A DNA stretch of 64,000 bases from Ampelocalamus luodianensis (GCA_036346255.1 CM070632.1:19361408-19425407); one strand, 5' to 3'. Shown: positions 23,301 through 34,869, counted from the stretch's first letter. Numbers and translations: made by a program. The notes: a model not told the origin generated them from the letters alone.

Positions 23301-26268
23301 CCTCATCTTTGTACACACTGTCGTTGCAACCTGCAGACTGAGCGCTGGAGGGGTCGGGATCTCTGAGGCATGAAACGAATATCAGACGGGCGCAGGTGGT
23401 AAGTCGCGGTGCGAGACATGAAGGATTGGTACGATAACGAATTTCGGTGTGTGCTTATAAAGAAGAAGTGGGGCTGCGACAGTTTGAGTGATTGCGGAAG
23501 AAGTAGGAGCATAGATATGTTTCACGAGTCAAGGCGGGGGGGGGGGGTTGTGGCGGGGAAGACCTTGTCCCTGTCATGTTGGGTCCATATATTGGTGCGT
23601 CTTGATGAGGAATTTGAGAGGGGTGGGAGAGACCAACCACGTGCATAAGAGAAAGAGCATTGTCCCGCTGTGCGGGAGTAAACTCATTCTTTTATTAATT
23701 AAGATAAGATAAAGAGGGCAATATGTTCTGAAGAGGCTGACAGTCAAGGAACCAGGAGCACAGCATGAGTCCTTGGTTACACATTTCTAGGATGTCAGAT
23801 CTCAGGTCAAAGCTCACCTCCCCCTGGAGACACAGCCATGCATTGATAGGAAAAGGTATAAACAGCAGAGAGAGAGAGAGAGAAAGCTCACCTCCCATAA
23901 GAAAAGCCATAAGCAGCCAGATAGAGAGAGAGAGAGAGTCAGACCATGGCTGCTGATCAAGTCAATGGGAGGGGCCTCGTGGGCCACCGGCTCTCTCTCT
24001 CTCTCTCATGTGTGTGTAGGGCCAAAGTGCCAAACATCTTTTGAGCTTTAGCCGTTATCACATTACCATTATTACAACTTCTGTTCACAACTTTACATTT
24101 GGTTATCTTTGCTCTTAAGCTAGCTAACTGTACGTCACGTTATCCCATGACAAGCTACTGTTCAGATCGAGAAGAAATGGCCTCACTTTGTACAACAACG
24201 AGAAAAGCAAAACGTGACAAACCAGACAAAACAACCACGCACGAAAGGTATGGAATGATGGAAATTTTGTGTGTACTTCTGAAGAAATATACCTTGACGA
24301 AGTGCTGCGCAGCGTGGTGTCGGAGTTGACGGCGGCTGAGGAGCGGTCAACATCGCTGCCACCGGGGCCGCCAGCAGGGCTCGCCGCACCCTCGGACGAA
24401 GACCGGTGCTCGGTGAACAGCCGCGGGTTCATGTCGCCGCCGGACGAAGCCTGCCTAGTGCTAACTGGGAGGTCGTCGTCGCCGGAGCCGCTGCCGTCCA
24501 TTGGCCCTAAAGAATCACACACAATGTATGTAATAGTAGGTTAGTAATTTTTGGAACACAAAACTTGAGAGTGATACTAATTAGTTAATCAGTAGCTGTG
24601 TGGGGGCATTATGTGCTTATTGATGGGGCATTGCAAAATGGAGTTTGGCAATGGGAATGGTTTACCTGAGGAGGCTGCAGTCTTGTGATCAGTGCTCTTC
24701 ACGGTTCTATACATCTGGAAAAAGAGCAGCAAGAAAAGCATAACCAAGAAAGCAAAGCTGCAGACATATCTGTTTGGGATAGAGAGATAGAGGGAGGTGG
24801 TGGTACCGTGGTAGTAGTAAAAGAAAGCAAATAAAGGATGGATCAAGAAATGGCAGCAAAGCAAACACCAAGAAATGGACAAACAAAAATACTACGGTGC
24901 CATGTCTCTGGACCTTCCCCTCTCTCTCTCCCCCTCTCCCTTCTCTTTCCCCCCTCTCTGCGGCTGGCTGGGCTCCTGTTTCCTTGTTGAGTGCTTGGGG
25001 CAGCACACACATTGCATTATTGCATAATGATGGCAACTTTTTCTAGCACACCCTCCCACACACACACCTCTCCCCTCTCTCTCTAGCTCCCCCTCACCTC
25101 TCTCTAGGGATGGCAGTTTCTTGCAATCTTGCCTAGTGGAAGCACAACTTTCTCTCTCGTCCAGTTTCATCCGAATATGTGCCAGGAATGGACCTCTTGT
25201 TCAGGCGGCCCAACAAGAACAGGAAACAGTGGCAAGAACAACACAAAATTAAAGGAATTGGACGGTACAAGCAGAGAGCAATCTCGCGCGGAGTTAATTC
25301 GAACTCACCTGCAAATGGCTCTTCACATGCGCTAGAGTCAGATCCTTCACGTCCATCATCTCGAGCACCGACTTCGGCGTCGCCCCTGCAACGCGCCGAT
25401 CGAGAAATTAGCGGGAGATTTTTACTGCATGAAATGATCCCGATATTGCAAGGAGAATGACTGGCGGTTGCAAGCGGAATTGGGGAAGCGGAGGAGAAGG
25501 CGGCGACTTACGCTCGTGGCCGCCGAGGAGCTCGACGGCGTGGACGAAGCGGGTGTGGAGGGTGCTCGTCCACCGCATCCGCGGCGCGCGCATGCTGCGC
25601 CGGGAGGCCGGGAGCTTGGGCATGAAGCGGGAGGAGGCAAGGCCGAAGGACTGCCAGCCGAGGGCGCGAGTGCCCATACCGGCGCCGTAGCCGCGGAGCG
25701 TGTCGGCCAGCACGTCGTGGAGCCGCCCAGTGCTCGACAGCATCCGGTGGTACGCGGACGTCGACAGGAACGCCGCGGCGGGGTTGAGCGACGGAGCCGC
25801 AGCCGGGGCAGGAGACGTGGAGCACAGGGACCTGGGCCACGCCGTCGAGTGGTAGGGGTTGTAGAGCCCGGCCTTTGGGTGTTGGTGGTGGTGGTCGCCG
25901 CCACCGAGGAACGGATGGCCGGCGGCCGGGCTGCTGTACACAGGTATCCCCTGGATCGGCCTCGCCGACTCCGCCAGCGCCGCGGCGTCCAGCGAAAGCG
26001 TCAGCACGGACGCTGCCGCCGCAGTGGCGGACGAAGCCGTCGTCTGCCTCATCCGCCAAGGGAGGACGTCCGCCTCCTGCGGCGGCGACAGCGACAGCGA
26101 CAGCTCGGTGGACGCCGTGGATCCGTTCAGCCGCTGCCACGGGTCCCCGCCAGGAGCCGCGGATAGTCCACCAGCGCCCGCGCCCAACCCCGGCGCAGAG
26201 GCAGGCGTCCCGCTGCTCGGCAGACTGATGTGCAGCGACAGGTCCGGGGACGACGCCGCCGCCTCCAT
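20314..26268 (-). CDS. KAN: KANADI (GARP/G2-like) transcription factor, six exons
   Basis: Coding exons on the minus strand: 26268-25512, 25385-25309, 24714-24666, 24506-24293, 20581-20509 and 20427-20314, about 427 residues. All five junctions are GT-AG and keep phase. The GARP DNA-binding domain (about 227-287) has RAPRMRWTSTLHTRF, then ELLGGHER at the exon 1/2 junction and AHVKSHLQMYRTVK at the exon 2/3 junction. N-terminal PDLSLHISLP and RPIQGIPVY and C-terminal PSLEFTLGRPNW are KANADI signatures, closest to Arabidopsis KAN1. LSLSL at 56-60 fits an EAR-type repression motif. KANADIs are nuclear repressors that set abaxial organ identity. The start at 26268 puts PDLSL at residue 8, as in the family. 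Thr replaces the usual Ala in 'LHARF'. This is the only intact host gene seen in the window; the exact rice paralogue is not assigned. Confidence 0.93.
22161..22348. repeat. Tandem duplication, 94-bp unit
   Basis: TAATACAGGAGAGAGA starts both copies (22161 and 22255), and the copies share GTAACATAACCTGC and TTTTCTCCCATTTG. Few differences, so a recent duplication. Confidence 0.85.
22618..22655 (-). mobile_element. Helitron-like 3' terminus
   Basis: On the minus strand a short hairpin, CCATTGCAACGCATGG, is followed after about 11 bases by CACTAG and then host-like T-rich DNA. Helitrons end in a hairpin plus CTRR, so this fits a minus-oriented Helitron extending rightward into the GC-rich part of the intron. 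The 5' TC end was not found. Confidence 0.5.
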
Positions 26269-26565
26269 GCACCCAACCCCTTAATTCCTTCGCGGTGGCG
26301 CACCCGCAACGAGAGCTATATGCTCCGCCTCGCTCGCGCGTGTATGCAGCTAGCGCTAGCAGTATAAGGATGGAAGGTTCTTGGTGTTCTTGGGAGGTGT
26401 TGTGTTTGTTTGTGCTTGTGTTTTGCGATGTGTGGTGCCTCTCTTTTTTTGCGCTTGTGTGTGTGCAAGTTTCTACCACATGAGCCACTACCTTCTACTT
26501 TCTCTCTCTATTTCTCTCCCTCTCTCTCAAGAATCAAGATATGAGGGCGAACAAACTAGAAGCCT
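26269..26565 (-). promoter_or_regulatory. KANADI 5' leader region
   Basis: Sequence just upstream of the KANADI start, rich in CT/GA tracts (26500-26525). A donor-like CCG|GTAAGT is present on the minus strand at about 26565, so a leader intron is possible. The transcription start is not visible. Confidence 0.35.
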
Positions 26566-26569
26566 ACTT

Positions 26570-26808
26570 ACCGGTGGGAGGGGGGCCGACGTCCTGATGA
26601 CCGCGAGCGCATCGGTGGCTTAAGGAGATAGCTCCGAGGGAGCTTTTCGAGGAGTGGCTCCTGTCCTTCATCTGCAGTTCTGGTTTTATTTTTATTTTGT
26701 TGTTTTTGTTGTTTGTTTCTTTGTATCTTTTGAATCTGTTCTTTTTGTTTACCTATCTTTAATGCAATAATGGCAATGCTTTTGCCATTTCACCCAAAAA
26801 AAAAATAT
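26570..26808 (+). mobile_element. LINE-like 3' end (truncated retroposon)
   Basis: GC-rich start passing into T-rich DNA (TTTTATTTTGTTG repeats), then a short stem-loop, ATGGCAA-tgct-TTTGCCAT, and a poly(A) run. This order is characteristic of plant LINE 3' ends. It sits about 300-540 bp upstream of the KANADI start, in the opposite orientation. No clear target duplication was found. Confidence 0.5.
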
Positions 26809-27602
26809 CAGGAGAGACATTAGGGATGAATGGAAATGGAACTTGTTTCCTGTGGTGTCTTGGTTAGGTACTGGTATTAAAAAGGGCTGGTGACTGATGA
26901 GAGAGAAAGTGAGGAGGAGTACAAATAAAGGTCGAATTGAAGAGAAAGAGAGATAGAGATCTCAAAATTCCAACGATGAGAAAAATGGCTAATATATCTG
27001 AGAGGCTAATGTTGTTTGGGAGCTTGCACGTAGGAGAAAATGACAACCCTAGAAGGAGCAAAAGGACTCAAAAGCAAAACTTAATGTGCTTTGTTTGTAC
27101 CAACATGTGTCTATGGAGTACAAATACGGAGTATATATTTAGTATAGGAGTAGTAAAAGATGTGGGATATATATATGGAGCTCGTGTGTCATGGGATTCC
27201 TCAGCTTTTCCTCCCCTGCCCTAAGGATTTGGGCTGGCTGCTGTGCTTTTCTCTCTCCACCAATCCCTTTCTCTCTCTTTCCATCGCAACCTCTGTGGCT
27301 CTGTACAAGCTAGTACTATTGCGTAGAGCACTGCACCCCTTTTTTATGGGGGAGTGAGGGCTGTAGGTAGTAGATGACAGCTTCTCTCTCTGCAACTCTA
27401 TCATCTTTGGTGGTTTTGGGATTGGATGCGTGGGGACTGCAGTGGCCCCTGAAGAGGTTGTGGGATGGCTATATGCTCTGGGGTGAGACTAGGCCGCTAG
27501 GGCCTACAGCCATCCATGGAGAACAAACTGCACAGGCACAGAGGTGACTGTGCTGGTTTCTGACGGCCAGATCAAGACAACGACGGTCTATATTGATGGT
27601 AG
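26809..27602 (-). promoter_or_regulatory. KANADI upstream region
   Basis: Non-coding, with pyrimidine-rich blocks on one strand (27240-27400) and TATATATATGGAGCTC-like DNA near 27165. Probably promoter and leader of the KANADI gene, unless the LINE-like insertion separates them. Short ORFs here have no domain. Confidence 0.4.
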
Positions 27603-27610
27603 GATCTAAG

Positions 27611-29474
27611 CAGGGATGGTAATCGGGCGTGCTTATACCCATACCTACGACCCCGATTTCTCCCCACGGACATGCCCATGAAAGACAGCGGGCGAAGAAT
27701 CTCGCCATGCCCGTCGCCCGCGGGCATGCCCGTTTACCCGCGAACAATGCATTATGGTGGAGAACTGGAGATACATTATGGGGGAAATAATCACCTGGGA
27801 AAGTATAGCCCTCATTCCATTCAATAGCAACTTCCCTAGCTTGGAAAGTTGATATTGTAATTAATATGTGGATTAGAAGGAGATTATTTGACTGCATGAA
27901 TCATGTGAAACTCATCACAAGATAATCAATTTCTAAAGGCGTAACAAGTTCACAGAATGTAACAAACCTGTGAAACATGATCTCATAGCTTCGCAAGCAC
28001 GCTGTACTTGCTCAATGCAAGGTGAAAAGGAGCATAAAACACCATCTTGCTTTAGCATTGCCCCAACAAAAGGTATTTAGCCAAGGCTGGGGCAAGTCTA
28101 GAAACACAGCATCAGCAACACTATGGTACTCCTTAGGGAATCCTTCTCCTTGTATGTCCCGAACAGCGACTGTGATTAGGCTGCTTAGCTCATTTCTCTC
28201 AAAATCTTCCCTATTTACCAAAGGAACCCAAATCATAATAGCACAAAAGCATATATCCTTGTTGTGCATTATCACCAGAACAGAAAATGATCTCACAGCC
28301 AACTTACATAATTACAAACTAATTGTTGTTCATAGTGTTTACAATATTCAGACAACTCATGCAGGCAAACAACCAAGGATCATCTTTCTTGCGCATTATC
28401 AGATTTCACCATTCTGTGCACATCAAAATCAATGCCAAGAAGTATTCATATTATTTTTCATAGAACAACCTAAATCAAATCTCAGATCATCAACGAGCTG
28501 AGTTGTGATTTGTGAAACAATCAAACAATCACTTCTCACATGTTAATTGGTTCCGAGCTGCTCTCTTACCTTGCCAAGGCTGCCCTTTGCTTGTGGAAAT
28601 CGAACGTACAGACATGCCCGTGCGGCGTGACGGCGTGGGCCAGTGACGTGGTGAGCGACCCGCTGCCCATGTTGGACTCAAGCACAACGCACCCGGGGAC
28701 GAGCTCGAGGTAGGCCACCACGAGGCTGAAGTCGGCGATGTAGAGGATCTGAGTCCGGTGGCTGAGCACGAGCGTCCAGAGCTCCGGGATCGGCGCGAGG
28801 AGGTGTAAGAACCCGCCGTCGGTCTTGCCGCCGCCGCCCTTCCCTCCGCTGCCACTGCCACCGGTGCTGTAGACCTTGGATCCGAAGGGGAGGCCGAGCC
28901 AATCGGCGTGGCGGAAGACGCCGAATCGGTTCTGTAGTGGACGGTGGCCATCCTCATCTTCGGATCCTTCCTCGCGAGCGGCGGTGGCGTCGGCAGGGAG
29001 TCCGAGGGGTGGGCGGGAGGACAAGGGCGGTAAGGAGGGGGCGATGCGTGAGGGGTGACGACCGGGCTGGAGGACGGGGGCAGGGGGACGAGGGGCGGCG
29101 GGAGGACAAGGGCGGCTCGGCGCAATGAGGCAGAGGAGATGAGGAGAGACCAAGACTTCGGAGTGAGATGTGGGAGGGGAGGCGGATGTGGGAGGAGAGA
29201 GGAGGGGCGATTGTGCCTGGGTCTGGTGGACGAGGAGGGGAGGCGAGTGGCAGGTTAGGGTTTTTCAGATGTGGCCCACCTGTCAGTAGGAGATGGCGGG
29301 TAATCGGGTGGAATGGGTATGAGTAGAGCTCTCCCGTACCCATGCCCGTTTACCCGTCGAGCAGAGTTTGCCCCCCATGAACATGCCCGTGGGCAATAAA
29401 TGAAGAACATACCCACCTCTATTAGGGTTCTTGCCCGCGGGTACACGGGTAATCGGGCAAGATTGTCATCCATA
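27611..29474 (-). mobile_element. Non-autonomous hAT element carrying a captured gene
   Basis: GATCTAAG occurs immediately outside both ends (27603-27610 and 29475-29482), the 8-bp target duplication of hAT elements. The left end is CAGGGATGGTAATC and the right end reversed is TATGGATGACAATC, 10 of 14 identical and of the hAT type (compare CAGGGATGAAA of Ac). Both subterminal regions are rich in CCCGTTTACCCG / CGGGTAATCGGG motifs. Length is 1864 bp. No transposase is encoded; instead two exons of a TRM61-like gene lie inside. Confidence 0.85.
27968..28937 (-). pseudogene. Captured TRM61-like tRNA (adenine-58-N1) methyltransferase fragment
   Basis: Exon A (28937-28570) begins at LQNRFGVFRHADWLG and contains HLLAPIPELWTLVLSHRTQ and LESNMGSGSLTTSLA. 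Exon B (28210-27968) contains RDIQGEGFP, FLDLPQPW and, in another frame, PCIEQVQRACEAMRSCF. These are signatures of TRM61/TRMT61A, the catalytic subunit that makes m1A58 in tRNA. Both exons keep splice sites (CAAG|GTAAGA; AATAG|GG; ACAG|GTTTGT), so DNA and not mRNA was captured. A frameshift after DLPQPWL, apparently two bases short, breaks exon B. The SAM-binding GTGSGS motif reads NMGSGS. The normal N-terminus is replaced by a Pro-rich open frame reaching 29153. C-terminal exons are absent. Not a functional methyltransferase. Confidence 0.88.
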
Positions 29475-29497
29475 GATCTAAGTAGAAAAGCATCCGT

Positions 29498-29762
29498 CCG
29501 AGCATGTAAAATGGTGTGACGTCAACTTTATGCAAGTTTTATCACGTAGGATACGAGATAATGTGGATGAGAGAGAGTGTATAGAGAATTGGCTCTCATG
29601 CAGTAGTCGACTGTAATGCGATAAACAAGACACATTACACATGAAGGAGTTGTATATATAAACATGTAAAAAGACAACTCATTATAAGAGCTGTTTTTAA
29701 TGCTGTCTATAGATGACATGGAGGGTTACTACAGACAATAATTGTCTGTACTATTGTTCATG
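29498..29762 (+). mobile_element. MITE-like dispersed repeat, second copy
   Basis: Inverted relative to the copy at 10093-10315, sharing the blocks named there. It extends further, to about 29760, with GTCTGTACTATTGTTCATGC at the end. Non-coding. Confidence 0.55.
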
Positions 29763-29764
29763 CT

Positions 29765-29884
29765 CTAATCCTTTTTCCAACACTGCCAATTTGGATCATT
29801 AATTAGCTTTTGATCGAACATGCCCCCCTAATCCTTTTTCCACCACTGCCAATTCGAATCATTAACTAGCTTTTGATCGAACAG
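29765..29884. repeat. Tandem duplication, about 60-bp unit
   Basis: CTAATCCTTTTTCC and TAGCTTTTGATCGAACA occur twice. The giant-LTR element is inserted directly at the end of the second copy. Confidence 0.8.
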
Positions 29885-32800
29885 TGTCACATCCCCAAGT
29901 TAATAAAGAGGTTTTATGCATCTTTTAGCATGCATCATGTTTTGAAACTCATTTATTCCAATGTTGTACTTGGAAAATCTCAAAATACGAATGATACCTA
30001 CACTTTGATTTGAACTCCAATCATAAAAGTGAAATAAATGCTACTAAAGTATCTCTGGAAATAATTTATTCAAATACTATATTAATTATATTGAATTAAT
30101 ATAATTTTTCCTAAATTTTTGGCACTGGTTTGAACCTTATGAAAATTCAAACACAAATTAACAACCAACATTATGTTTGAATTTATATATTACAAAATAT
30201 ATTATGAACAGTAGGGTTCAATAATTTTTATGGACACTAGGCTATCCTAGGAACCCCCACAAATTATTTCATGATTTTAGGATTTTTATTTCTATTTTTA
30301 AGCCTCTGGTCAAAGTAGGAAAAACAATTTAAATCTCACTCAAAACTTTAGACTCAAACCTTAGTCGGCACTGTTCATCAGATTCGAACGGACTGGTGAA
30401 CGACTCGGTCGAGTCAACTAATCGCACTACGACATGCGACCTTAGGATCGAAATCAACGGTCCGATTTCCCCACCGAGGCGATTCAATCAACACTTTTGA
30501 ACTCAGCCGATATATCCAGATCTGACGGTCTACGTTAAGCCGCGTAACGCTGACTTACCCCCTCGCTTTGAGTCGCTGACTTGGCGGGCCCAGTTGTCAG
30601 TTCCGTCCCTTTCCTTGGGCAGGCGCGCGCTCAGGCGCAGCTAGCCACGCGGCCGCGTCGCTCTGCTCCAGCCCGTTGGCGCTCCGTCGGTGCCGTGAGT
30701 TGCCACCCCATGCAGCCATTCCTGGAGCTTCGGCACGTAACGCCGCCTCTACTCCGTCATTTTTCCCTGCTTAAGTCGCCCTGGACGCCTTCCTTCTTCC
30801 TCATCTTTCCTCTCGGGTCTGAGGAAAGAGAAGCTCATTCTCGCTCTCTGTTTCGGTGAGTCTCAACCGGGTGGTTCCTATCAATTCTAGGTCCTTTACC
30901 CTTTCCATTTTTGCTCATACCCGCTTCTATCTTGCCTTGTAGATCCCGGACCATTACCGTGCTCTTGGCATTTCCAGGACACGCACCCGAGAACTTTCTG
31001 TGTGTTCTTCATTCCCGGTGAGTTTTATCCCCACCTTTGCGCGTCATATGGTGCATTGGGGTATCGTGAAGAGTTTCCCTCAATTAATTTCTTTGATGCT
31101 TCACAGGAGGCCGCTGACTTCGGAGTTTCCCTTGGATTGGCCGTCGACTTTGTCCTTCGTCTCCAGCTCCGGCTGGTAAGCCCTTGACCGATTCTTTTGC
31201 TCATGAAGCATTCTCACATGGTCTTTGAGCTATCCCTATCACTCACTCCTCTTCATTTTGCTCCAATCGTCTTCTCCACGTGAAGCCGTGCCGCCGCCGT
31301 CATCTTCTTCGACACCGGTCAGGCTCGTGTCATCTCCAAGCTTCCTCGAGCGTCCTTCTTTGCTCAGGTAGCTTCCCTGGACCTTTGTGGTGCTAAGGCA
31401 CCTGCTTGTTTGGGCTTTGCGGAGTTCGTTTTCGTATCTCCACTGTTGGCCGAAGCTTTAGCTCCACCCATCTCCGGCTAGCCGCTGTTTCAGGCCACTT
31501 CAGTCGTCGCCGCCACCACCCTAAGGTGCGCATGACTATTGCGGCTCCGTTCTGAGCTTTGGTCGGCGCCCTCGTGGACGAAATCGCCGGCAAGCCGCCA
31601 GGCAAGCGCGGCCGACGCCGCTGTTGTCGGTTTCGTCCGGCAAAACGCTGTAGCGCGGCGATTAGAGTAAATGACATGGCTAAGTACTGAGGTTAAGAAT
31701 CAATCTATCGCTTACATGTGGGGTCACAATTAGAAAACGGTTGGGTTAATTAAGGGCTTGCAGAATATGACATGTGGGCCTGATGGCGGTAAGTGGAAAC
31801 GTAGATTGTGAAGTATGTTTTGATTAAGGAAAAGCGTATTCTTGGTATGCTTAGAATGAGTTTGCACGTTCGTAAAGTAGAAGACGTATTATATGAATTA
31901 CGCTTTCTATATAGTGCGGCCGAGACCAAGTCAATGATGACTGGGTCAAAATCTTGACCCCGGTCCCGCACGTCAGTGACTACGGCTAGGCTAGCGCTCG
32001 GTGAGAAAAGGGAATAAATGCTTTATGAAATTCGAAACCTATTAATTTACACACTGAAAATTGGTTTTAACTTCTAAAATGCATAACTAAATCATTTTAA
32101 ATCCAAACTGAGTGAAACCACTTCTGATAATTTTCAAATTTAATGAACTTTATATTAAAATTGGTTTCAAACATGTCTCTGTAACAGAGGACATTATTTT
32201 AGAAGATGAGCTATAAACACTATTATTCTTCCAAAAGGAAAAGGCTGATAGTTTTAAAAATTCATAAGTAATTCTTGGAAACTCCAAAAACAGTGAAATC
32301 AGTTTTGGTAATTTATATTTAAAATGAACTTAATTATAAAAATGGTTTCAAACTTACCTCTGCCTCAGAAACTTTAGTTTGGGGAAAACGATCCAAAAAG
32401 ACATTACTTTAACACTATTAATGCTGATAACTTTGAAATTCAATAACTAAATCATGAAAACTCCAATTGGAGCAAACTCAACTGTTTTGAACTTATTATA
32501 ATATTGCCTAATTGTCTATGAAATCCTTATACTCACCACTGCTCTACAAATTTTCATCTCATAATTAAATTGCGCGAATAAAGACATTTTGAAATCTGAA
32601 ATCCAAACCACCATAACTTTCGCATACTAAATCAAAATGAAATAATTCTTTTGACCACAAATCATTTAAATTCATGACTTAGCTACTGTAGAAAAATCAT
32701 GCATTTTTGAGCATCTTGATTTTTTTGGAGTATTTCTCGGTGTTTATATCGGTCTTTATTCTTTAGATTCCGAAGCTATTGATATTGATTCATACGCCAC

Positions 32801-34654
32801 CGAGAGTGAGCAACTAATCTACCAGCAAGGCAAGCATCCTTTGAACTTTCTTTTTGCATCATATTTGATCCCAATTTTGTTAGGGTAGATGCAATGATAA
32901 TTGCTTGCATGGTAGTTCTATAGTGTCGCTATTTTTGTGATGAGTAGTTAGACACATCCTGTTATCTTGTCATTGTGGCTATCCATGAATTACCCCAGTA
33001 CTGAAATAATTATGATAGGATGTTTGAAATACTGTTGTTCGAGTTGCTTAGCCATGCAAGTCTAGAACCGGTAGCTCGATTGTCGGGAATAGCCCGCCAA
33101 TTATGGGATAAACACAACTCTCATTATATACTTTTGTTTCAGATCTTCGTATCTGTTTTATAAGTGAAATTTTGTCATTTTAAATGAGCTTTTGGTCTGG
33201 ACAAGTGTTGGTTAGTGATGGTGCCTTCGTGCACGATATTTGGGTATGTGGTTTGGCTTGTTTGGACAATTAAGGACCGAACTTTGGGTTGTTGTGATTC
33301 AAGCAAAACTCGTGCTATCACACGCGGTATATGGGTACCGTATGGTTAAGTAGGGGGAAGGTTTTGTTGTGTTGAGTTCCACGGTGGTGAAATTGTAAGG
33401 GCATGGGACCGTGAAATCCCGTGTTCCTTTTGGGCCGATGGGATGGGGGCGTTAACGTCTTGTGTTTCCTAGGATATATAGGATGGATGCGTTAACGTCT
33501 TGTGTTTCCTAGGATCCATGGGTTGGGGGACTTAGCTCAATGGGATCTTCTTGCTAAAAACGACCGTATCTTGATTTACCCGGCCGGCATACCATAGGAA
33601 GTATGCTATATTCGGAGGCATCTAGAGGCTTACGGGCTAATCAAGTCGTGTGGGTAAAGTAGTACACCCCTGCAGGGTATAAATCTATTCGAATAGCCGT
33701 GTCCACAGTTATGGACGACCGCTTGAAATTTGTGGCTGCTTATTGTTAGACTTGAAATTAAAATTATGGTTATAACTTGGTATTGACATGAATGGGATGT
33801 TCATGCTTGTTGTTGTATCAAAGTGGACCGCCACTTTGTTGTTGGTATGATTCTTTTGTTATTGAATTCATTACTTATTCACATGCTTTACTTCTACTTC
33901 AAATCTGATTTTGAAAAGGCACGTGAAAAACTAGTATGTGTAGGTTGTTCAGTATTGCGTCGTTTTCGCAAAAAAAAAAAAATTAAGCCAATATGAGCCC
34001 GTCCTTTGAATGACCTTATGCATAACTATTTTTATTTGTGTAAGACTTGCGAGTACTCTTTGTACTCGGCCGGTGTTTTTGGCTTTTTCAGGTGAGGAGG
34101 ATTTAGAGACCGATGAGCTTATCGGTGTCGATTTAGGCGACACCGATGAGTAGTTTGCTATCATCTAACTCCCAGTTGGTTGCCGATGGGTTATGGGGCA
34201 TACCATTGCTGGTCTTTTGGTCTATTTATGTGTTTCCGCTGCTACTTAATACTCTCTTTTAAATTTGGCCGGTCGGCCACTTGTATTAGATGTAAACTTG
34301 GAACTATGTCGTATGTCTTTTGAACTATTTATGTATGGATGTTGTATGGATGTGATCAACGTTGGATGAGAGTATGGTTATATTGGTCGCTGATCTTGGG
34401 AGCCAATATAAGTCATACTCGCTGTTCATGAATTCCTATTTAACTCACTGAGTGTAGCGCTTGACTTGTCGGAGAACCGACAATCATGTAGTGCTCGCAG
34501 AGGAGCAGCGCGCATGATCGTCGGAGCTCTAATCTGAGTTAAGCCGTTCATTTAGATGGAGTTAAGTTGGAATTCATCCACTGGAGATCTAGAGTTGTGT
34601 CCCTAAGACCTGGATTAGTCTCGGTCTTACGGAGATAACTCCGGGGTCCCCACA
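29885..34654 (+). repeat. Left LTR, 4770 bp
   Basis: Matches 35973-40720 along its whole length. It contains a GC-rich stretch (30580-31680) with short ORFs that repeat in the other LTR, and a segment at about 33640-33725 shared with the LTRs of the other giant-LTR element. Confidence 0.95.
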
Positions 34655-34658
34655 GCGT

Positions 34659-34671
34659 TGGTATCAGAGCC
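34659..34671 (+). other. Primer binding site
   Basis: TGGTATCAGAGCC, the exact initiator-Met tRNA type, four bases after the LTR end. Confidence 0.92.
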
Positions 34672-34869
34672 ATACTGACTGTAGGTTAGAGATAGCACTG
34701 GCGTTAGAGTTAGTAAGCCTTTTTGAGTAAAATTATTTTTGAAATTATCAAATTAATTTCAGAAAGTTTAAGTTAGGAATATCTTTTATTCCTCATCCAT
34801 CCTAGTATCTTTTCTTACCCTATTTCTGTTTTTTTTAAAGAAATCTTACCTTATTGTTCTTACTTTTAG

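Larger units (their letters stand above)
20582..24292 (-). other. KANADI intron 4 (3.7 kb)
   Basis: Bounded by CAAG|GTATAT and TTCTTCAG|AGAT on the minus strand. It is far longer than the other introns (81-594 bp). It contains a Helitron-like 3' end at 22618, a 94-bp tandem duplication, a (TAC)n tract near 22746, a GC-rich segment 22820-23600 with low-complexity ORFs, and (GA)n tracts at 23868-23936. No separate gene was supported in it. Confidence 0.8.

Noticed and set aside
22823..23648. ORFs in the GC-rich part of KANADI intron 4
   Set aside because: Low-complexity Pro/Ser/Arg translations in several frames with no domain; more likely transposon-carried DNA.
24124..24522. KANADI ending by read-through into intron 4
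   Set aside because: The extension lacks family motifs, a good donor lies at 24293/24292, and proper terminal exons exist at 20581-20314.
25422..26488. Long ORFs in other frames over KANADI exon 1
   Set aside because: GC-rich exon shadows on both strands. Only the frame starting at 26268 carries the family motifs and correct splice phase.
28529..29153. TRM61-like ORF as a functional gene
   Set aside because: N-terminus replaced, frameshift in exon B, missing C-terminal exons, SAM motif altered, and hAT ends around it.
30581..31187. Short ORFs in the giant LTRs (also 36710-37824)
   Set aside because: Repeated in both LTRs, GC-rich, no domain, and altered by small indels between copies.
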